Origin: Peptoniphilaceae bacterium AMB_02
GTDB lineage: Bacteria; Bacillota; Clostridia; Tissierellales; Peptoniphilaceae
Assembly (NCBI GenBank): GCA_036321625.1
Contig: CP143259.1
Location: 372,001-436,000, forward strand
Length of the DNA: 64,000 bases
Direction: 5' to 3'
The position numbers and the translations under genes were made by a program. Under the pieces are notes generated by a model. The model was not told where the DNA came from. It ran no database searches and saw only the letters and a program-made list of their open reading frames with translations. This document shows, in pieces, positions 27,201-36,812 of the stretch (position 1 is the stretch's first letter; every line of letters starts with the position of its first letter).

Positions 27201-28379
27201 ATGAAAAAGTTTAGAGTTTTATGGCTTATAGTTGCAGCTATTTTACTTATAACCGCCTGTGGTGGAGGTGGAGAGAAAACCACGGCTCCGGATGATAAGA
27301 AAACTGAAGATGCAGGTAAGTCCGGAGACACTATTAAAGTAGGAGGACTTGCACCACTTACCGGTGATGTTGCAATTTACGGAGTTACTGCCACCAATGG
27401 AGTTAAGTTAGCGTTTGAGGAGATAAATGCTAATGGTGGAATACTTGGTAAGCAAGTTGAATATGTTGTATATGATGAAAAAGGAGATCCAACTGAGGCT
27501 GTTACTGCATATAATAGATTGGTAGATGAGGGAATTGTAGCATTAATCGGTGATGTTACTTCTAAACCTACACTTGCTGTTGCAGAAGTTGCTAAAAATG
27601 ATGGAATCCCAATGATTACACCAACTGGAACTCAGAAGAATATAACTGAGGGTAAGGAAAATGTATTTAGAACTTGTTATATTGACCCATTCCAAGGCGT
27701 AATACTTGCGAAATTAGCTCAAAAAGATCTTAATGCAAAAACTGTTGCTATAATTTCAAATACATCAGACGATTACTCACAAGGTGTTAAGAATACTTTT
27801 GTTGAAGAAGCTAAGAAGTTGGGATTGGAAGTAGTAGCTGATGAATTCTACACCGTAGACGATACAGATTTTAAATCTCAGCTAACTAAAATGGTAGCAC
27901 TTAAACCTGATGTACTGGTTATTTCCGATTATTATAAATATGTAGCACTTATTTCAGCACAAGCTAAAGAAGTTGGACTTGAATCTAAATTAATAGGTCC
28001 TGATGGATGGGATGGAGTACTTGAAACTCTTGACAAGTCAAATATGGATGCAGTTCAAGATGCACTGTTTACTAATCACTTCTCCGTTAAAGACACTGCT
28101 GAAAAAGTTAAAAACTTCGTTGATGCTTATAAGGCTAAGTACAACGAGAGTCCTTCAGCATTTGCAGCGCTTGGATACGATACTGCATATGTTCTAAAGC
28201 AAGCTATGGAAAGTGCCGGTAGCGTAGATAAGAAAGCTGTAGTAGATGCTATAAAAGCAATTGAATTTGAAGGGGTAACAGGAAAGTTTAAATACGATGA
28301 AGAAAACAATCCTATAAAAGCCGTAACAGTAATGAAGATAGATAATGGTGAATATGTATTTTATTCAGTAGAAGAATAA
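27201..28379 (+). CDS. livK: Branched-chain amino acid ABC transporter, substrate-binding lipoprotein
   Basis: 392-residue periplasmic-binding-fold protein anchored as a lipoprotein: signal peptide with lipobox LLITAC, then a short Gly/Lys/Asp linker and mature sequence DTIKVGGLAPLTGDVAIYG. GILGKQVEYVVYDEKGDP, TPTGTQKNIT and AALGYDTAYVLKQA are typical of the LivK/Leu-Ile-Val group. It is the first gene of the five-gene liv operon. Ligand within the branched-chain amino acid group is inferred. Confidence 0.93.
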   Translation: MKKFRVLWLIVAAILLITACGGGGEKTTAPDDKKTEDAGKSGDTIKVGGLAPLTGDVAIYGVTATNGVKLAFEEINANGGILGKQVEYVVYDEKGDPTEAVTAYNRLVDEGIVALIGDVTSKPTLAVAEVAKNDGIPMITPTGTQKNITEGKENVFRTCYIDPFQGVILAKLAQKDLNAKTVAIISNTSDDYSQGVKNTFVEEAKKLGLEVVADEFYTVDDTDFKSQLTKMVALKPDVLVISDYYKYVALISAQAKEVGLESKLIGPDGWDGVLETLDKSNMDAVQDALFTNHFSVKDTAEKVKNFVDAYKAKYNESPSAFAALGYDTAYVLKQAMESAGSVDKKAVVDAIKAIEFEGVTGKFKYDEENNPIKAVTVMKIDNGEYVFYSVEE

Positions 28380-28471
28380 AATGAATTAAGGAGAGGAAAG
28401 AAGAAGGTTCAGCCTTTTTCTTTTCACTCCAAATTGTTTTTTATAGGTATATAAATTGAAAGGAAGAATAT

Positions 28472-29356
28472 ATGGAGCTGCTATTACAAATTATAAACGG
28501 ATTATCTATAGGTAGTATCTATGCTCTGGTTTCACTTGGTTATACCATGGTTTACGGTATAGCTAAACTGATCAACTTTGCACATGGTGATATCATCATG
28601 ATCGGAGCATATACTTCACTGATGATGATACCAGTATTTGCAAAATACAATTTACCGCTTTGGTTAACAGTGGTACCCGCAATTATTTTATGTGTTATTC
28701 TAGGAGTTCTAATTGAGAGAATATGTTATAGACCTTTAAGGAATTCACCTAGAATTGCAAACCTCATAACGGCAATAGGTGTAAGTTTGCTACTGCAAAA
28801 TGTAGTAATGAAAATCTTTGGACCTGACTTTAAATCATATCCTAAACTATTTGACTTCCCTCCACTTGTCATTGGCAGGGTTAGATTAGGAATAAATGTA
28901 ATAATAACCATTTTACTAACAGTTATACTGACCATCTTATTACAACTATTTATGCAAAAGACAAAATATGGTAAGGCAATGCTTGCGACAAGCGAGAATT
29001 ACGAAGCATCTAAACTTGTAGGAATCAATATAGATTCTACAATTATGCTTACATTTGCCATTGGAAGTGGACTAGCTGCTGTAGCCTCAATACTATATGT
29101 TTCTTCCTATCCACAAGTACAGCCTCAAATGGGTTCCATGCTTGGAATCAAAGCGTTCGTAGCGGCTGTTTTGGGAGGAATAGGAATAATACCCGGAGCG
29201 GTTTTAGGTGGATTCATACTGGGGATAGCAGAGACTTTAACAAGAGCGTATATATCGTCTCAACTTGCTGATGCAATAGTGTTTGGTATACTGATACTCG
29301 TTCTATTGGTAAAACCGACAGGAATACTGGGCAAGGACTTAAAGGAGAAGGTATAG
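28472..29356 (+). CDS. livH: Branched-chain amino acid ABC transporter permease LivH
   Basis: 294-residue integral membrane permease with about eight transmembrane segments. Typical start LLLQIINGLSIGSIYALVSL, then LGYTMVYGIAKLINFAHGD, and the EAA-like loop with KAFVAAVLGGIGIIPGAVLGG. It follows livK by 92 bp; a U-rich hairpin-like stretch at 28400-28445 may reduce downstream expression. Confidence 0.95.
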   Translation: MELLLQIINGLSIGSIYALVSLGYTMVYGIAKLINFAHGDIIMIGAYTSLMMIPVFAKYNLPLWLTVVPAIILCVILGVLIERICYRPLRNSPRIANLITAIGVSLLLQNVVMKIFGPDFKSYPKLFDFPPLVIGRVRLGINVIITILLTVILTILLQLFMQKTKYGKAMLATSENYEASKLVGINIDSTIMLTFAIGSGLAAVASILYVSSYPQVQPQMGSMLGIKAFVAAVLGGIGIIPGAVLGGFILGIAETLTRAYISSQLADAIVFGILILVLLVKPTGILGKDLKEKV

Positions 29357-30328
29357 ATGAATAAGACTAAGAAAATTTCGTATATAACTACGATTGTAAT
29401 CGTATTAATTTTATATTTTATCCTTATAGGACTTATGCAAGCAGGCGTAATATCGAGATTTGCCAAGGGTATTCTCGTTATCATAGCGATTAATATCATT
29501 CTTGCAGTAAGTCTAAATGTTACCGTAGGATGTTTGGGACAGATAACACTGGGTCATGCAGGATTTATGTCAGTGGGTGCTTATTCTGCAGCACTATTTA
29601 CTAAATCAGGTATAATACCGGGAATTCCAGGATACTTGATTGGAATCCTCGTAGGCGGAGCAGTAGCGGGGCTTGTAGGAATTATAGTAGGTGTACCTGC
29701 ACTTAGGTTGAAAGGTGATTACCTTGCCATTATAACCTTGGCATTCGGTGAGATAATTCGTGTACTGATAGAGTATTTTGATTTTACCGGCGGTGCACAA
29801 GGACTTATAGGAATTCCAAGATATCAAAACTTCACTATAATATTTTTTGTAACTGTTTTATCAGTGGCTGCCATGTTTTCTATAATGACATCAAGGCATG
29901 GTAGAGCAGTACTGGCAATAAGAGAAGATGAAATTGCAAGTGATGCAGCAGGAATAGATACTACATTTTATAAAACATTTGCTTTTACAATCTCGGCAAT
30001 ATTTGCAGGAGTTGCAGGCGCACTATATGCACATCATATGGGAGTGCTTGGAGCAAAACAGTTCGATTATAACTATTCTATAGCCATCCTGGTAATGGTA
30101 GTACTTGGAGGAATGGGAAGCTTCACAGGAGCAACACTGTCAGCGGTAGTTCTTACAATCCTTCCTGAAGCACTAAGAGGATTTAATGACTATAGAATGA
30201 TACTATATTCTCTAATTCTGATTATAATGATGTTATTCAGACCGATTGGTTTACTTGGCAGAAAGGAATTTGAGATTACTAAGATTATCGATAAACTTAT
30301 TAAAAAACCCGGAGATAATGCGATATGA
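29357..30328 (+). CDS. livM: Branched-chain amino acid ABC transporter permease LivM
   Basis: 323-residue second permease. Motifs: GQITLGHAGFMSVGAYSAAL, PALRLKGDYLAIITLAFGEI, and the EAA loop AILVMVVLGGMGSFTGATLS. Its ATG follows the livH stop directly, so the two are translationally coupled. Confidence 0.95.
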   Translation: MNKTKKISYITTIVIVLILYFILIGLMQAGVISRFAKGILVIIAINIILAVSLNVTVGCLGQITLGHAGFMSVGAYSAALFTKSGIIPGIPGYLIGILVGGAVAGLVGIIVGVPALRLKGDYLAIITLAFGEIIRVLIEYFDFTGGAQGLIGIPRYQNFTIIFFVTVLSVAAMFSIMTSRHGRAVLAIREDEIASDAAGIDTTFYKTFAFTISAIFAGVAGALYAHHMGVLGAKQFDYNYSIAILVMVVLGGMGSFTGATLSAVVLTILPEALRGFNDYRMILYSLILIIMMLFRPIGLLGRKEFEITKIIDKLIKKPGDNAI

Positions 30329-30354
30329 CGGAGAAAATGATACAGGAGGTAAAC

Positions 30355-31128
30355 ATGGAAGCCATATTAAATGCAATGGATATAGGAATAAACTTTGGTG
30401 GGCTTAAAGCAGTTGACGAATTTAACATAACTGTAGATAAAGGAGAACTCGTAGGCCTTATTGGTCCAAATGGAGCAGGGAAAACTACGGTATTTAATAT
30501 GCTTACAGGTGTTTATGAACCAACTGTTGGAAATATATATCTAAATGGAATGGGACTAAATAAAGTAAAAACTCATGAAATAGTTAAAAAGGGAATGGCT
30601 AGAACCTTCCAGAATATAAGACTATTTGGAAACCTTACAGTACTTCAAAACGTACTTATAGCAAATAATCATGAGATGAAATATGGATTCTTTTCCGGTA
30701 TGTTTAGAACTCTAAAATATTGGCGCGAAGAAAAAGAAGCAGAACAAAAGGCTTTGGAACTGCTTAAGTTTTTTGACTTAGACAAAGCTGCAAATTGGAG
30801 AGCAAACTCTCTTCCTTATGGAGATCAGAGAAAACTGGAAATCGCCAGAGCTCTAGCCACAAATCCCAAATTGCTTTTATTGGACGAGCCTGCTGCGGGA
30901 ATGAACCCCAATGAAACTCAAGAATTAATGGATACGATATCTAAGATTAGAAAGGAATTTGACATCGCCATACTACTCATAGAACACGACATGAAGCTGG
31001 TACTTGGTCTATGCGAAAGACTTATCGTACTGGATCACGGAAAGATAATAGCACAAGGGAATCCGGAAGAAGTTGTAAATGATAAGGCGGTAATCAAAGC
31101 GTATCTTGGAGAGGAAGTGGTGGCTTAA
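30355..31128 (+). CDS. livG: Branched-chain amino acid ABC transporter ATPase LivG
   Basis: 257-residue ATPase with Walker A GPNGAGKTT, an LPYGDQRKLEIARAL signature, Walker B LLLLDEPAAGMNP and the H-loop IEHDMKLV. The LivG-type insert before the signature (FRTLKYWREEKEAEQKA) is present. ATG 30355 is chosen because AGGAGGT sits 4 nt before it, while an upstream ATG at 30325 (overlapping livM) would put that site inside the gene. Confidence 0.95.
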   Translation: MEAILNAMDIGINFGGLKAVDEFNITVDKGELVGLIGPNGAGKTTVFNMLTGVYEPTVGNIYLNGMGLNKVKTHEIVKKGMARTFQNIRLFGNLTVLQNVLIANNHEMKYGFFSGMFRTLKYWREEKEAEQKALELLKFFDLDKAANWRANSLPYGDQRKLEIARALATNPKLLLLDEPAAGMNPNETQELMDTISKIRKEFDIAILLIEHDMKLVLGLCERLIVLDHGKIIAQGNPEEVVNDKAVIKAYLGEEVVA

Positions 31129-31847
31129 TGTCAACTCCAATGCTGGAAGTAAAAGACTTGAATGTATACTATGGAAATATCCACGCATTAAAAGGAATCT
31201 CGCTGGAGGTTCATGAAGGAGAGATTATTTCTCTTATAGGAGCCAATGGTGCAGGTAAAACGACCACACTTCAGACCATCTCGGGAATAATAAGATCCAA
31301 ATCCGGAAGCATACACTATAAAGGCGAAGATATCACTAAAACCAGAGCGCATAAAATACTAAGAATGGGAATAGCACAAGTTCCCGAAGGAAGGCAGATA
31401 TTTGCAAATCTTTCAGTTTTGGATAATCTGGAATTAGGAGCATTTAGCATAAGAGGATCTAACGAAGAAAAAGTAGCACAAAGGGAACAGTTCTTTGATG
31501 GATTTCCAAGAATGAGGGAAAGAGCGAATCAAAGAGCAGGAACACTGTCAGGTGGAGAACAGCAGATGCTTGCCATGGGTAGAGCAATGGCTTCAAAACC
31601 AAAGCTTATGATACTGGATGAACCGTCTATGGGACTTTCACCAATCTTTGTAAAGGAGATATTCTCAACTATAAAGAGATTAAATGAAGAAGGAGTAACA
31701 ATCCTTTTGGTAGAACAGAATGCAATGATGGCATTAGCTATATCGGACAGAGCATATGTACTGGAAACCGGAAAAATTGTTATGGAGGGCAATTCAAAAG
31801 AACTTGCCAATGATGAAAAAGTAAAACAAGCCTATCTCGGAGCGTAG
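31128..31847 (+). CDS. livF: Branched-chain amino acid ABC transporter ATPase LivF
   Basis: 239-residue ATPase: Walker A GANGAGKTTTLQ, signature LSGGEQQMLAMGRAM, Walker B MILDEPSMGLSP, and VEQNAMMAL in place of the H-loop EHD, as normal for LivF. It overlaps livG by one base (TAATG) and ends the operon. Confidence 0.95.
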   Translation: MSTPMLEVKDLNVYYGNIHALKGISLEVHEGEIISLIGANGAGKTTTLQTISGIIRSKSGSIHYKGEDITKTRAHKILRMGIAQVPEGRQIFANLSVLDNLELGAFSIRGSNEEKVAQREQFFDGFPRMRERANQRAGTLSGGEQQMLAMGRAMASKPKLMILDEPSMGLSPIFVKEIFSTIKRLNEEGVTILLVEQNAMMALAISDRAYVLETGKIVMEGNSKELANDEKVKQAYLGA

Positions 31848-31853
31848 GTTTAA

Positions 31854-31888
31854 AGTCGATACAGATGGATACTGTATCGGCTTTTTTC
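31854..31888 (+). terminator. Terminator of the liv operon
   Basis: CGATACAG / CTGTATCG stem followed by GCTTTTTT. Confidence 0.85.
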
Positions 31889-31996
31889 TTGATAAAATTC
31901 ATTCAGCTTTACAAATGCATATATTTTTGTATATAGGGTATAGATATTACTGTAGGAATAGTCTGAGTAGCAGACTAAAAATAAAGGAGGAATAAT

Positions 31997-34432
31997 ATGA
32001 ATAGATTTAAAAAGTTAACGGCACTGTTATTGGTATTTGTAATGATATTTGCGGTTATGCCATTAAGTATGGCGAAAGCCGATGAACCGGTTAAACTGAC
32101 AATACTTCATACCAATGATGTTCACGGAAATGCAGTAGGTGATAAGGCGGATGACGAGAGAGGTTCCAAGATAGGATTTGCTAGATATAAGACCTATATC
32201 GATGAAGTCAAAAAGGAAAACCAAACTCTTGTACTGGATGCAGGTGATTTACTACATGGAACAACTTTAGCGACCATTGACAAAGGAAAGTCTATGGTAG
32301 AACTGGCTAATGAATTAGGCATTGATGCATTTGTTCCCGGAAACCATGATTTTAACTATGGATCGGATAGATTAGTTGAGCTAAGCGAGTTAGCTGACTT
32401 CCCATTCCTAGCTGTAAATGTTTTTAAAGCTTATGATTTACTAGTTAAAGGTACCCATATATTTGAACTGGAAGGTATAAAAGTTGGAGTATTTGGACTA
32501 GCTACTCCTGAAACCAAGACCAAGTCAAATCCATTAAATACTGAAGGTATCGATTTTAAAGATACAATAGAAAATGCTAAAAACGCAGTAGAAGCATTAA
32601 AAGGCAAGGTTGATGTAATCATAGCATTAAGCCACTTAGGCATGGATGAAGCATCTGAACCAAATTCCAAAAAAGTTGCAGAACAAGTTGAAGGAATTCA
32701 CTTAATAGTAGACGGTCACAGTCACCATAAACTTGAAAAAGGTGAAATGGTTAATAAAACCCTAATAGTTCAAGCACATGAACATTTAAAGAATATAGGA
32801 AGAGTTGACATAACTAAAACTGGAGATGAAATAAAACTCGAAGCTTCTCTAATTCCTTTTGAAACTGCTAAAGAATTTAAAGAAGATGAAAAAGTTTTAG
32901 AAATTCTTGATAAGATAAAAGAAGAAAATAAACCGATACTTGAAGCAGTAGTAGGAAAAACTAAAACCGACTTAGTCGGAGAAAGAGCAGTAGTAAGAAC
33001 AGGGGAATCAAACCTTGGTCAATTGCTAACAGATGCCATGATTAAAGAAACAGCAGCAGATGTTGCAATAACAAATGGTGGAGGAATCAGAGCAACAATA
33101 AAAGCTGGCGAAATAAAGAGACAAGACGTCTTGACTGCCTTCCCATTCACTAACTACCCTGTATTACTTGAAGCAACCGGACAAAATATCATTGATGCAC
33201 TTGAGTACGGTCTGGATGCTTATCCTGAGCAAGCAGGAAAATTCCCTCATGTTGCAGGAATGACATTTGAGGTAGACTTAAGTGGAGAAGCTCCAAAGGT
33301 TCTTAACCTAATGATTGGTGATAAACCTGTAGATTTAGAAGCTAAATACAAACTGGTTACTAATGACTTTATGGCAATCGGTGGTGACGGATATGAAATG
33401 TTCAAGGGACTTAAGAAACTATCTGAGCACGGACTACTATCAGAAGTATTGGAAAAATATATTACTGAACTTACCGGTGAAGATGAGTTTGAATATCCGT
33501 TAGAGACCAGAATTAAAATGTTAGAACCGAAACTACTTGAAAGAATATCGGGACAAAACAGATACATTACTGCAATCGAAGTAAGTAAAAAAGCATTTGA
33601 TAAAGCAGATACAGTAATAATAGCCAATGGATTCAAGTATCCTGACTCACTGGCAGCTGGACCATTAACAGCAGTTAAAAAAGCACCGATACTATTAGCA
33701 GCTGAGAAATCAATAACAGCAGAAACCCTAGCTGAAATTGAAAGACTGGAAGCTAAGAATGTAATAGTAGTTGGTGGTGTATCAACAGTTGGTGAAGAAG
33801 TTGTAGAAGCTCTAAAAGCTAAAGGATTAGAAGTTAAGAGACTAGGCGGAATCAATAGATATGAGACAGCAGTTCTAATAGCGAAAGAAGTTGTTGGTAA
33901 TGAAGCCATCGAAAAGGCAATTCTTGCAAGTGGAGAAAACCCTGCAGACGCCTTAGCAATATCATCATTAGCTACTAAGGAAAAACTTCCAATACTATTG
34001 ACCTCAAAAGCAGCTCTAGCTAAACCGGCTGAAGATGCAATTAAAGAATGGAAACTTAAAGAAGTTGTAATAGTAGGTGGAGAAAGCACCATTGCAAAAG
34101 AAATAGCAGAAGCTATCCAGAAATTGGAAATAAAGACTGTAAGACTAGCAGGTGGAAACAGATTTGGAACAGCAATAGAAATCGCAAAAGCTGTCTATCC
34201 TGAAGCCAAAACAGCCTTATTAGCAGATGGATACGGATATGCAGATGCATTAGCACTAGCACCACTATTAGAAAAACATCAAGCACCATTACTACTTGTC
34301 CAAAAAGACACAATTCCTGAAAACATCCTAGGATATGTTACTGAAAGTGAAATGGAAGATCTTATAATAGTAGGTGGACCAAATTCAGTATCTGACAAAG
34401 TATCAGCTATACTTTACAAATTGGTTAAATAA
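31997..34432 (+). CDS. Secreted 5'-nucleotidase/2',3'-cyclic phosphodiesterase with cell-wall-binding repeats
   Basis: 811 residues. Signal peptide (about 1-27, ending MAKA), calcineurin-like phosphoesterase domain (LTILHTNDVHGN, DAGDLLHG, PGNHDFNYG, ALSHLGMDE, VDGHSHH: all metal ligands), then a 5'-nucleotidase C-terminal domain (about 310-510; ITNGGGIRATI, FTNYPV, GGDGYEMF). The last ~300 residues are three CW_binding_2 repeats (RISGQNRYITAIEVSK, RLGGINRYETAVLIAK, RLAGGNRFGTAIEIAK). It scavenges nucleotides at the wall surface. AAGGAGG precedes the ATG, and a small hairpin AGTCTG/CAGACT lies just ahead. Confidence 0.93.
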   Translation: MNRFKKLTALLLVFVMIFAVMPLSMAKADEPVKLTILHTNDVHGNAVGDKADDERGSKIGFARYKTYIDEVKKENQTLVLDAGDLLHGTTLATIDKGKSMVELANELGIDAFVPGNHDFNYGSDRLVELSELADFPFLAVNVFKAYDLLVKGTHIFELEGIKVGVFGLATPETKTKSNPLNTEGIDFKDTIENAKNAVEALKGKVDVIIALSHLGMDEASEPNSKKVAEQVEGIHLIVDGHSHHKLEKGEMVNKTLIVQAHEHLKNIGRVDITKTGDEIKLEASLIPFETAKEFKEDEKVLEILDKIKEENKPILEAVVGKTKTDLVGERAVVRTGESNLGQLLTDAMIKETAADVAITNGGGIRATIKAGEIKRQDVLTAFPFTNYPVLLEATGQNIIDALEYGLDAYPEQAGKFPHVAGMTFEVDLSGEAPKVLNLMIGDKPVDLEAKYKLVTNDFMAIGGDGYEMFKGLKKLSEHGLLSEVLEKYITELTGEDEFEYPLETRIKMLEPKLLERISGQNRYITAIEVSKKAFDKADTVIIANGFKYPDSLAAGPLTAVKKAPILLAAEKSITAETLAEIERLEAKNVIVVGGVSTVGEEVVEALKAKGLEVKRLGGINRYETAVLIAKEVVGNEAIEKAILASGENPADALAISSLATKEKLPILLTSKAALAKPAEDAIKEWKLKEVVIVGGESTIAKEIAEAIQKLEIKTVRLAGGNRFGTAIEIAKAVYPEAKTALLADGYGYADALALAPLLEKHQAPLLLVQKDTIPENILGYVTESEMEDLIIVGGPNSVSDKVSAILYKLVK

Positions 34433-34460
34433 TACTAGAGATTAAAACTTAATAAAGAAC

Positions 34461-34498
34461 AAAAAGAGATGAGTACACAATTGTGCTCATCTCTTTTC
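34461..34498 (+). terminator. Terminator after the wall-bound nucleotidase
   Basis: AAAAGAGATGAG / CTCATCTCTTTT stem with a T-rich tail. Confidence 0.85.
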
Positions 34499-34554
34499 TC
34501 GTAGGAAGGAATAAAATTTACCATCCAAGAGTTGGATAGTGGTTTGGGAATAAT

Positions 34555-34735
34555 TTTAAGGCTTTGAGAGCCTCCCTATGACGAGGGAGGTGGGTTTGCG
34601 GAGCAAACTAGGAGGGAGAGAAAACCTAGGCTGTAATTACTTTAGCGATATTGTAATTCCTCCGATTGAAAATGCATATGATTAATTTGGTTTTGGAAAC
34701 AAAACTGGAAGTGTGTGGATAGTTTTTAATTTAGG
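34555..34735 (+). repeat. Intergenic hairpin repeat, A-type head with long tail
   Basis: Head GAGAGCCTCCCTATGACGAG with hairpin GTTTGC-gga-GCAAAC, then AGGAGGGAGAG and a tail containing CCTAGGCTG, ATTGAAAATGCATATGATTA and GGAAACAAAACTGGAAGTG. Its reverse complement matches 55036-55205. Confidence 0.85.
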
Positions 34736-34739
34736 GGGA

Positions 34740-34935
34740 GGTTAATTTAAATATAAAGGAAGAATTCTTCGAATTCCTTTTTTGTATATCTCTCCCTCAG
34801 TCAACGGAGTTGACAGCTCCCTTTCCAACCTAATCAATTGAGATGCTTCTCGAAATTATGATAGGTTTCATGCAAAGAATTCCCAAGAACGAAGTGATTG
34901 GCTAGAATTCGACTGTCAAAAGATGGACCGGAAAA
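34740..34935 (-). repeat. Intergenic hairpin repeat, B-type, inverted
   Basis: Contains the GAATTC palindrome, CTCTCCCTCAGTCAACGGAG with TTGACAGCTCCC (hairpin TCAAC/GTTGA), then ACCTAATCAATTGAGATGCT and TTTGCAGTCG-type end CGACTGTCAAAAGATGG. It is the reverse complement of 54715-54900. With the preceding A head it forms one block of about 370 bp. Confidence 0.85.
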
Positions 34936-34984
34936 AACATTGTAATAAGCAAGGGTCCGATTGCAATAAATGAAGTGTGGCAAC

Positions 34985-35110
34985 CGCTTAGCCTCCTTCT
35001 GACGAGGGAGGTGGGTCGCCTAAGCGACTCGGAGGGAGAGAAATACAAAAAGCGACATCTTCACGTCGATACATTAAAAGTCTAACCTCAAACCTCTAAC
35101 TTCTAACATC
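34985..35110 (+). repeat. Intergenic hairpin repeat, A-type copy
   Basis: GCCTCCTTCTGACGAGGGAG, hairpin GTCGC-ctaa-GCGAC, TCGGAGGGAGAG, then AAAGCGACATCTTCACGTCG and AAAAGTCTAACCTCAAACCT. Nearly the same as the first 130 bp of the copy at 15704. Confidence 0.85.
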
Positions 35111-35116
35111 TAAAAC

Positions 35117-35320
35117 TGTGAGGAGGGTCGCTAAAGCGACTCGAAGGGAGAGAAAACTCCAATCAACTATTATTTCTGCTTAGAGGTAGAGGAGCTGCCT
35201 CAGCTCCATTTTAGTATCCATTTTACCTTTGTGTTATGAAAGCTATTTTTCATCTAATATATATTAACATACAAACGTGTGTGGGCACTTCCTCTACTTC
35301 TTTCATAGGTTTATCTATAA
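35117..35320 (+). repeat. Intergenic repeat, truncated A head with C-type tail
   Basis: AGGAGGGTCGCTAAAGCGAC followed by the GGGAGAGAAAACTCCAATCA tail, including the hairpin GGAGCTG-cct-CAGCTCC. About 190 bp (35150-35345) is a near-identical direct repeat of 40455-40650. Confidence 0.85.
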
Positions 35321-35321
35321 G

Positions 35322-35430
35322 TCTTTGAGAGCCTCCATATGACGAGGGAGGTGGGTCGCATAAGCGACTCGGAGGGAGAGATTTACAAAAAAGCGACATG
35401 TCTACGTCGCTATCATCATTAACCGTAGAT
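35322..35430 (+). repeat. Intergenic hairpin repeat, A-type copy
   Basis: GAGAGCCTCCATATGACGAG, hairpin GTCGC-ataa-GCGAC, TCGGAGGGAGAG, then AAAGCGACATGTCTACGTCG. The second hairpin again pairs (GCGAC/GTCGC). Confidence 0.85.
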
Positions 35431-36040
35431 GAGTTGGATAGTATTACGGGATAAGTCGTGAGCCTGAAAAACTTAAATATTAGAAAAACTTTGTTCAATA
35501 TTAGATTTTATCAACAGTCTAAACTTCACAATTATGTGGAGTTATTTTTTTGGAGACATAAAAAGAAACTTCAATACTAAAACAGGCTTACATGAACTCT
35601 AATGTTAAATTTTAGTAAAATAATTATTGATAAACTGAGGTTATGATAAAATATAAGTGATTAAATTATTATGAATATAGAATCGTTGATTAAAAAAGAT
35701 TAGTTATACTATTAGATATAGGAATGCTGCTATTAATTCAGAGAATTACGAATTTTATTTCTTGGATTACTATTAGGAAATCATGCTACTCTAGAATGGG
35801 TAAGGCATAGCGTTAAAATGGGAACATAAAAACAGAAATAGGTATCTGTATTTCTATAAGATCCTATTTAATATTGCTGTTTAAAAATATGATTATAAAT
35901 TTTAACTAGTTATAATAGAAATATGATGAATATCATATATAGTAAAAGATGTACCATTTTAAATTTCATTACCTTGAATTATTGGTATAAAATCGGTTTA
36001 GTATGGGATGCTTTATGGAAAACGGGAGGATAGATTAAGT
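35431..36040. other. AT-rich spacer without a recognisable gene
   Basis: About 600 bp with stops in all frames and no familiar motif. It leads into the CPBP protease gene, whose start is preceded by GGGAGGA at 36024-36030. Confidence 0.5.
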
Positions 36041-36808
36041 ATGAATGATGAATTGCAAAACAATGGAATAAAAAAGCCCATAGTTTTTTCAGTTTTACTT
36101 ACCATATTAATACTGGTATTTCCCGTTGTTTCAGGAGCAATAATAACTATTTTTAAATTTGGAGAACTGAGAAGTAGACTAATCCAAGCGCTAGCTTTCA
36201 TAATTGCAGGGATTATTGGCTGTATTATTGCAAAGTTAAAATTCGGTTCTTTGAAAGATGTCGGACTTAAAATAGTCCATATATCTGATTTAAAGGATTA
36301 TCTCTGGTTTGCACCTATTATATTAGTTGAAATACTGCCGTTTTTTGCAGGTTTAAAGAGTGGCTTAAATCAATCCCTTATTCTGGCATATGTGCTTTTT
36401 ACGATAGCTGTAGGATTTGCGGAGGAACTATATTTTAGGGGATTAATAGCAAATAGCTTTAAAAAAACTATATCATTAGTCCTATTTTCTTCATTCTTAT
36501 TCTCAATTGGACATATTATGAATCTCTTGGCAGGTGCAAGTATTTTTGATACAGCACTACAAATAGTATTTGCATTTTTATTTAGAATCGTAGCGGTAGA
36601 GATAAGCTTTACAACAAAAAGTTTAGTCATTCCAATATTATGGCATACCGCTCACAATTTTATTTCCTTAGTGACGGCGAGCAACGACGGTAAATGGTCA
36701 TTAATCATTGCTATTGCCCAAGGGACGATTTTACTTATATACGGAATTTATCTCTGGGTGAAGAAGATTAATACTGCGAGCATTTTAAGAATAAAAAAGG
36801 AGATTTAA
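36041..36808 (+). CDS. CPBP family intramembrane metalloprotease (CAAX protease-like)
   Basis: 255-residue membrane protein with seven to eight hydrophobic segments. The three conserved motifs of the Abi/CPBP family are present: AEELYFRG (the EExxxR site), FSIGHIMN (FxxxH) and LWHTAHNF (HxxxN/B). Members process peptides or act in bacteriocin self-protection; no bacteriocin gene is visible nearby. ATG 36041 is chosen because GGGAGGA lies 10 nt upstream; an ATG at 36008 would place that site inside the gene. Confidence 0.85.
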   Translation: MNDELQNNGIKKPIVFSVLLTILILVFPVVSGAIITIFKFGELRSRLIQALAFIIAGIIGCIIAKLKFGSLKDVGLKIVHISDLKDYLWFAPIILVEILPFFAGLKSGLNQSLILAYVLFTIAVGFAEELYFRGLIANSFKKTISLVLFSSFLFSIGHIMNLLAGASIFDTALQIVFAFLFRIVAVEISFTTKSLVIPILWHTAHNFISLVTASNDGKWSLIIAIAQGTILLIYGIYLWVKKINTASILRIKKEI

Positions 36809-36812
36809 TCAA

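Noticed and set aside
33247-34092. 281-residue minus-strand frame inside the nucleotidase gene
   Set aside because: Antisense shadow of the CW_binding_2 repeats; the plus-strand protein is plainly the gene.
34555-35430. CRISPR array
   Set aside because: Repeats are long, variable, irregularly spaced and hairpin-rich, with no constant repeat-spacer rhythm and no cas genes in the window.
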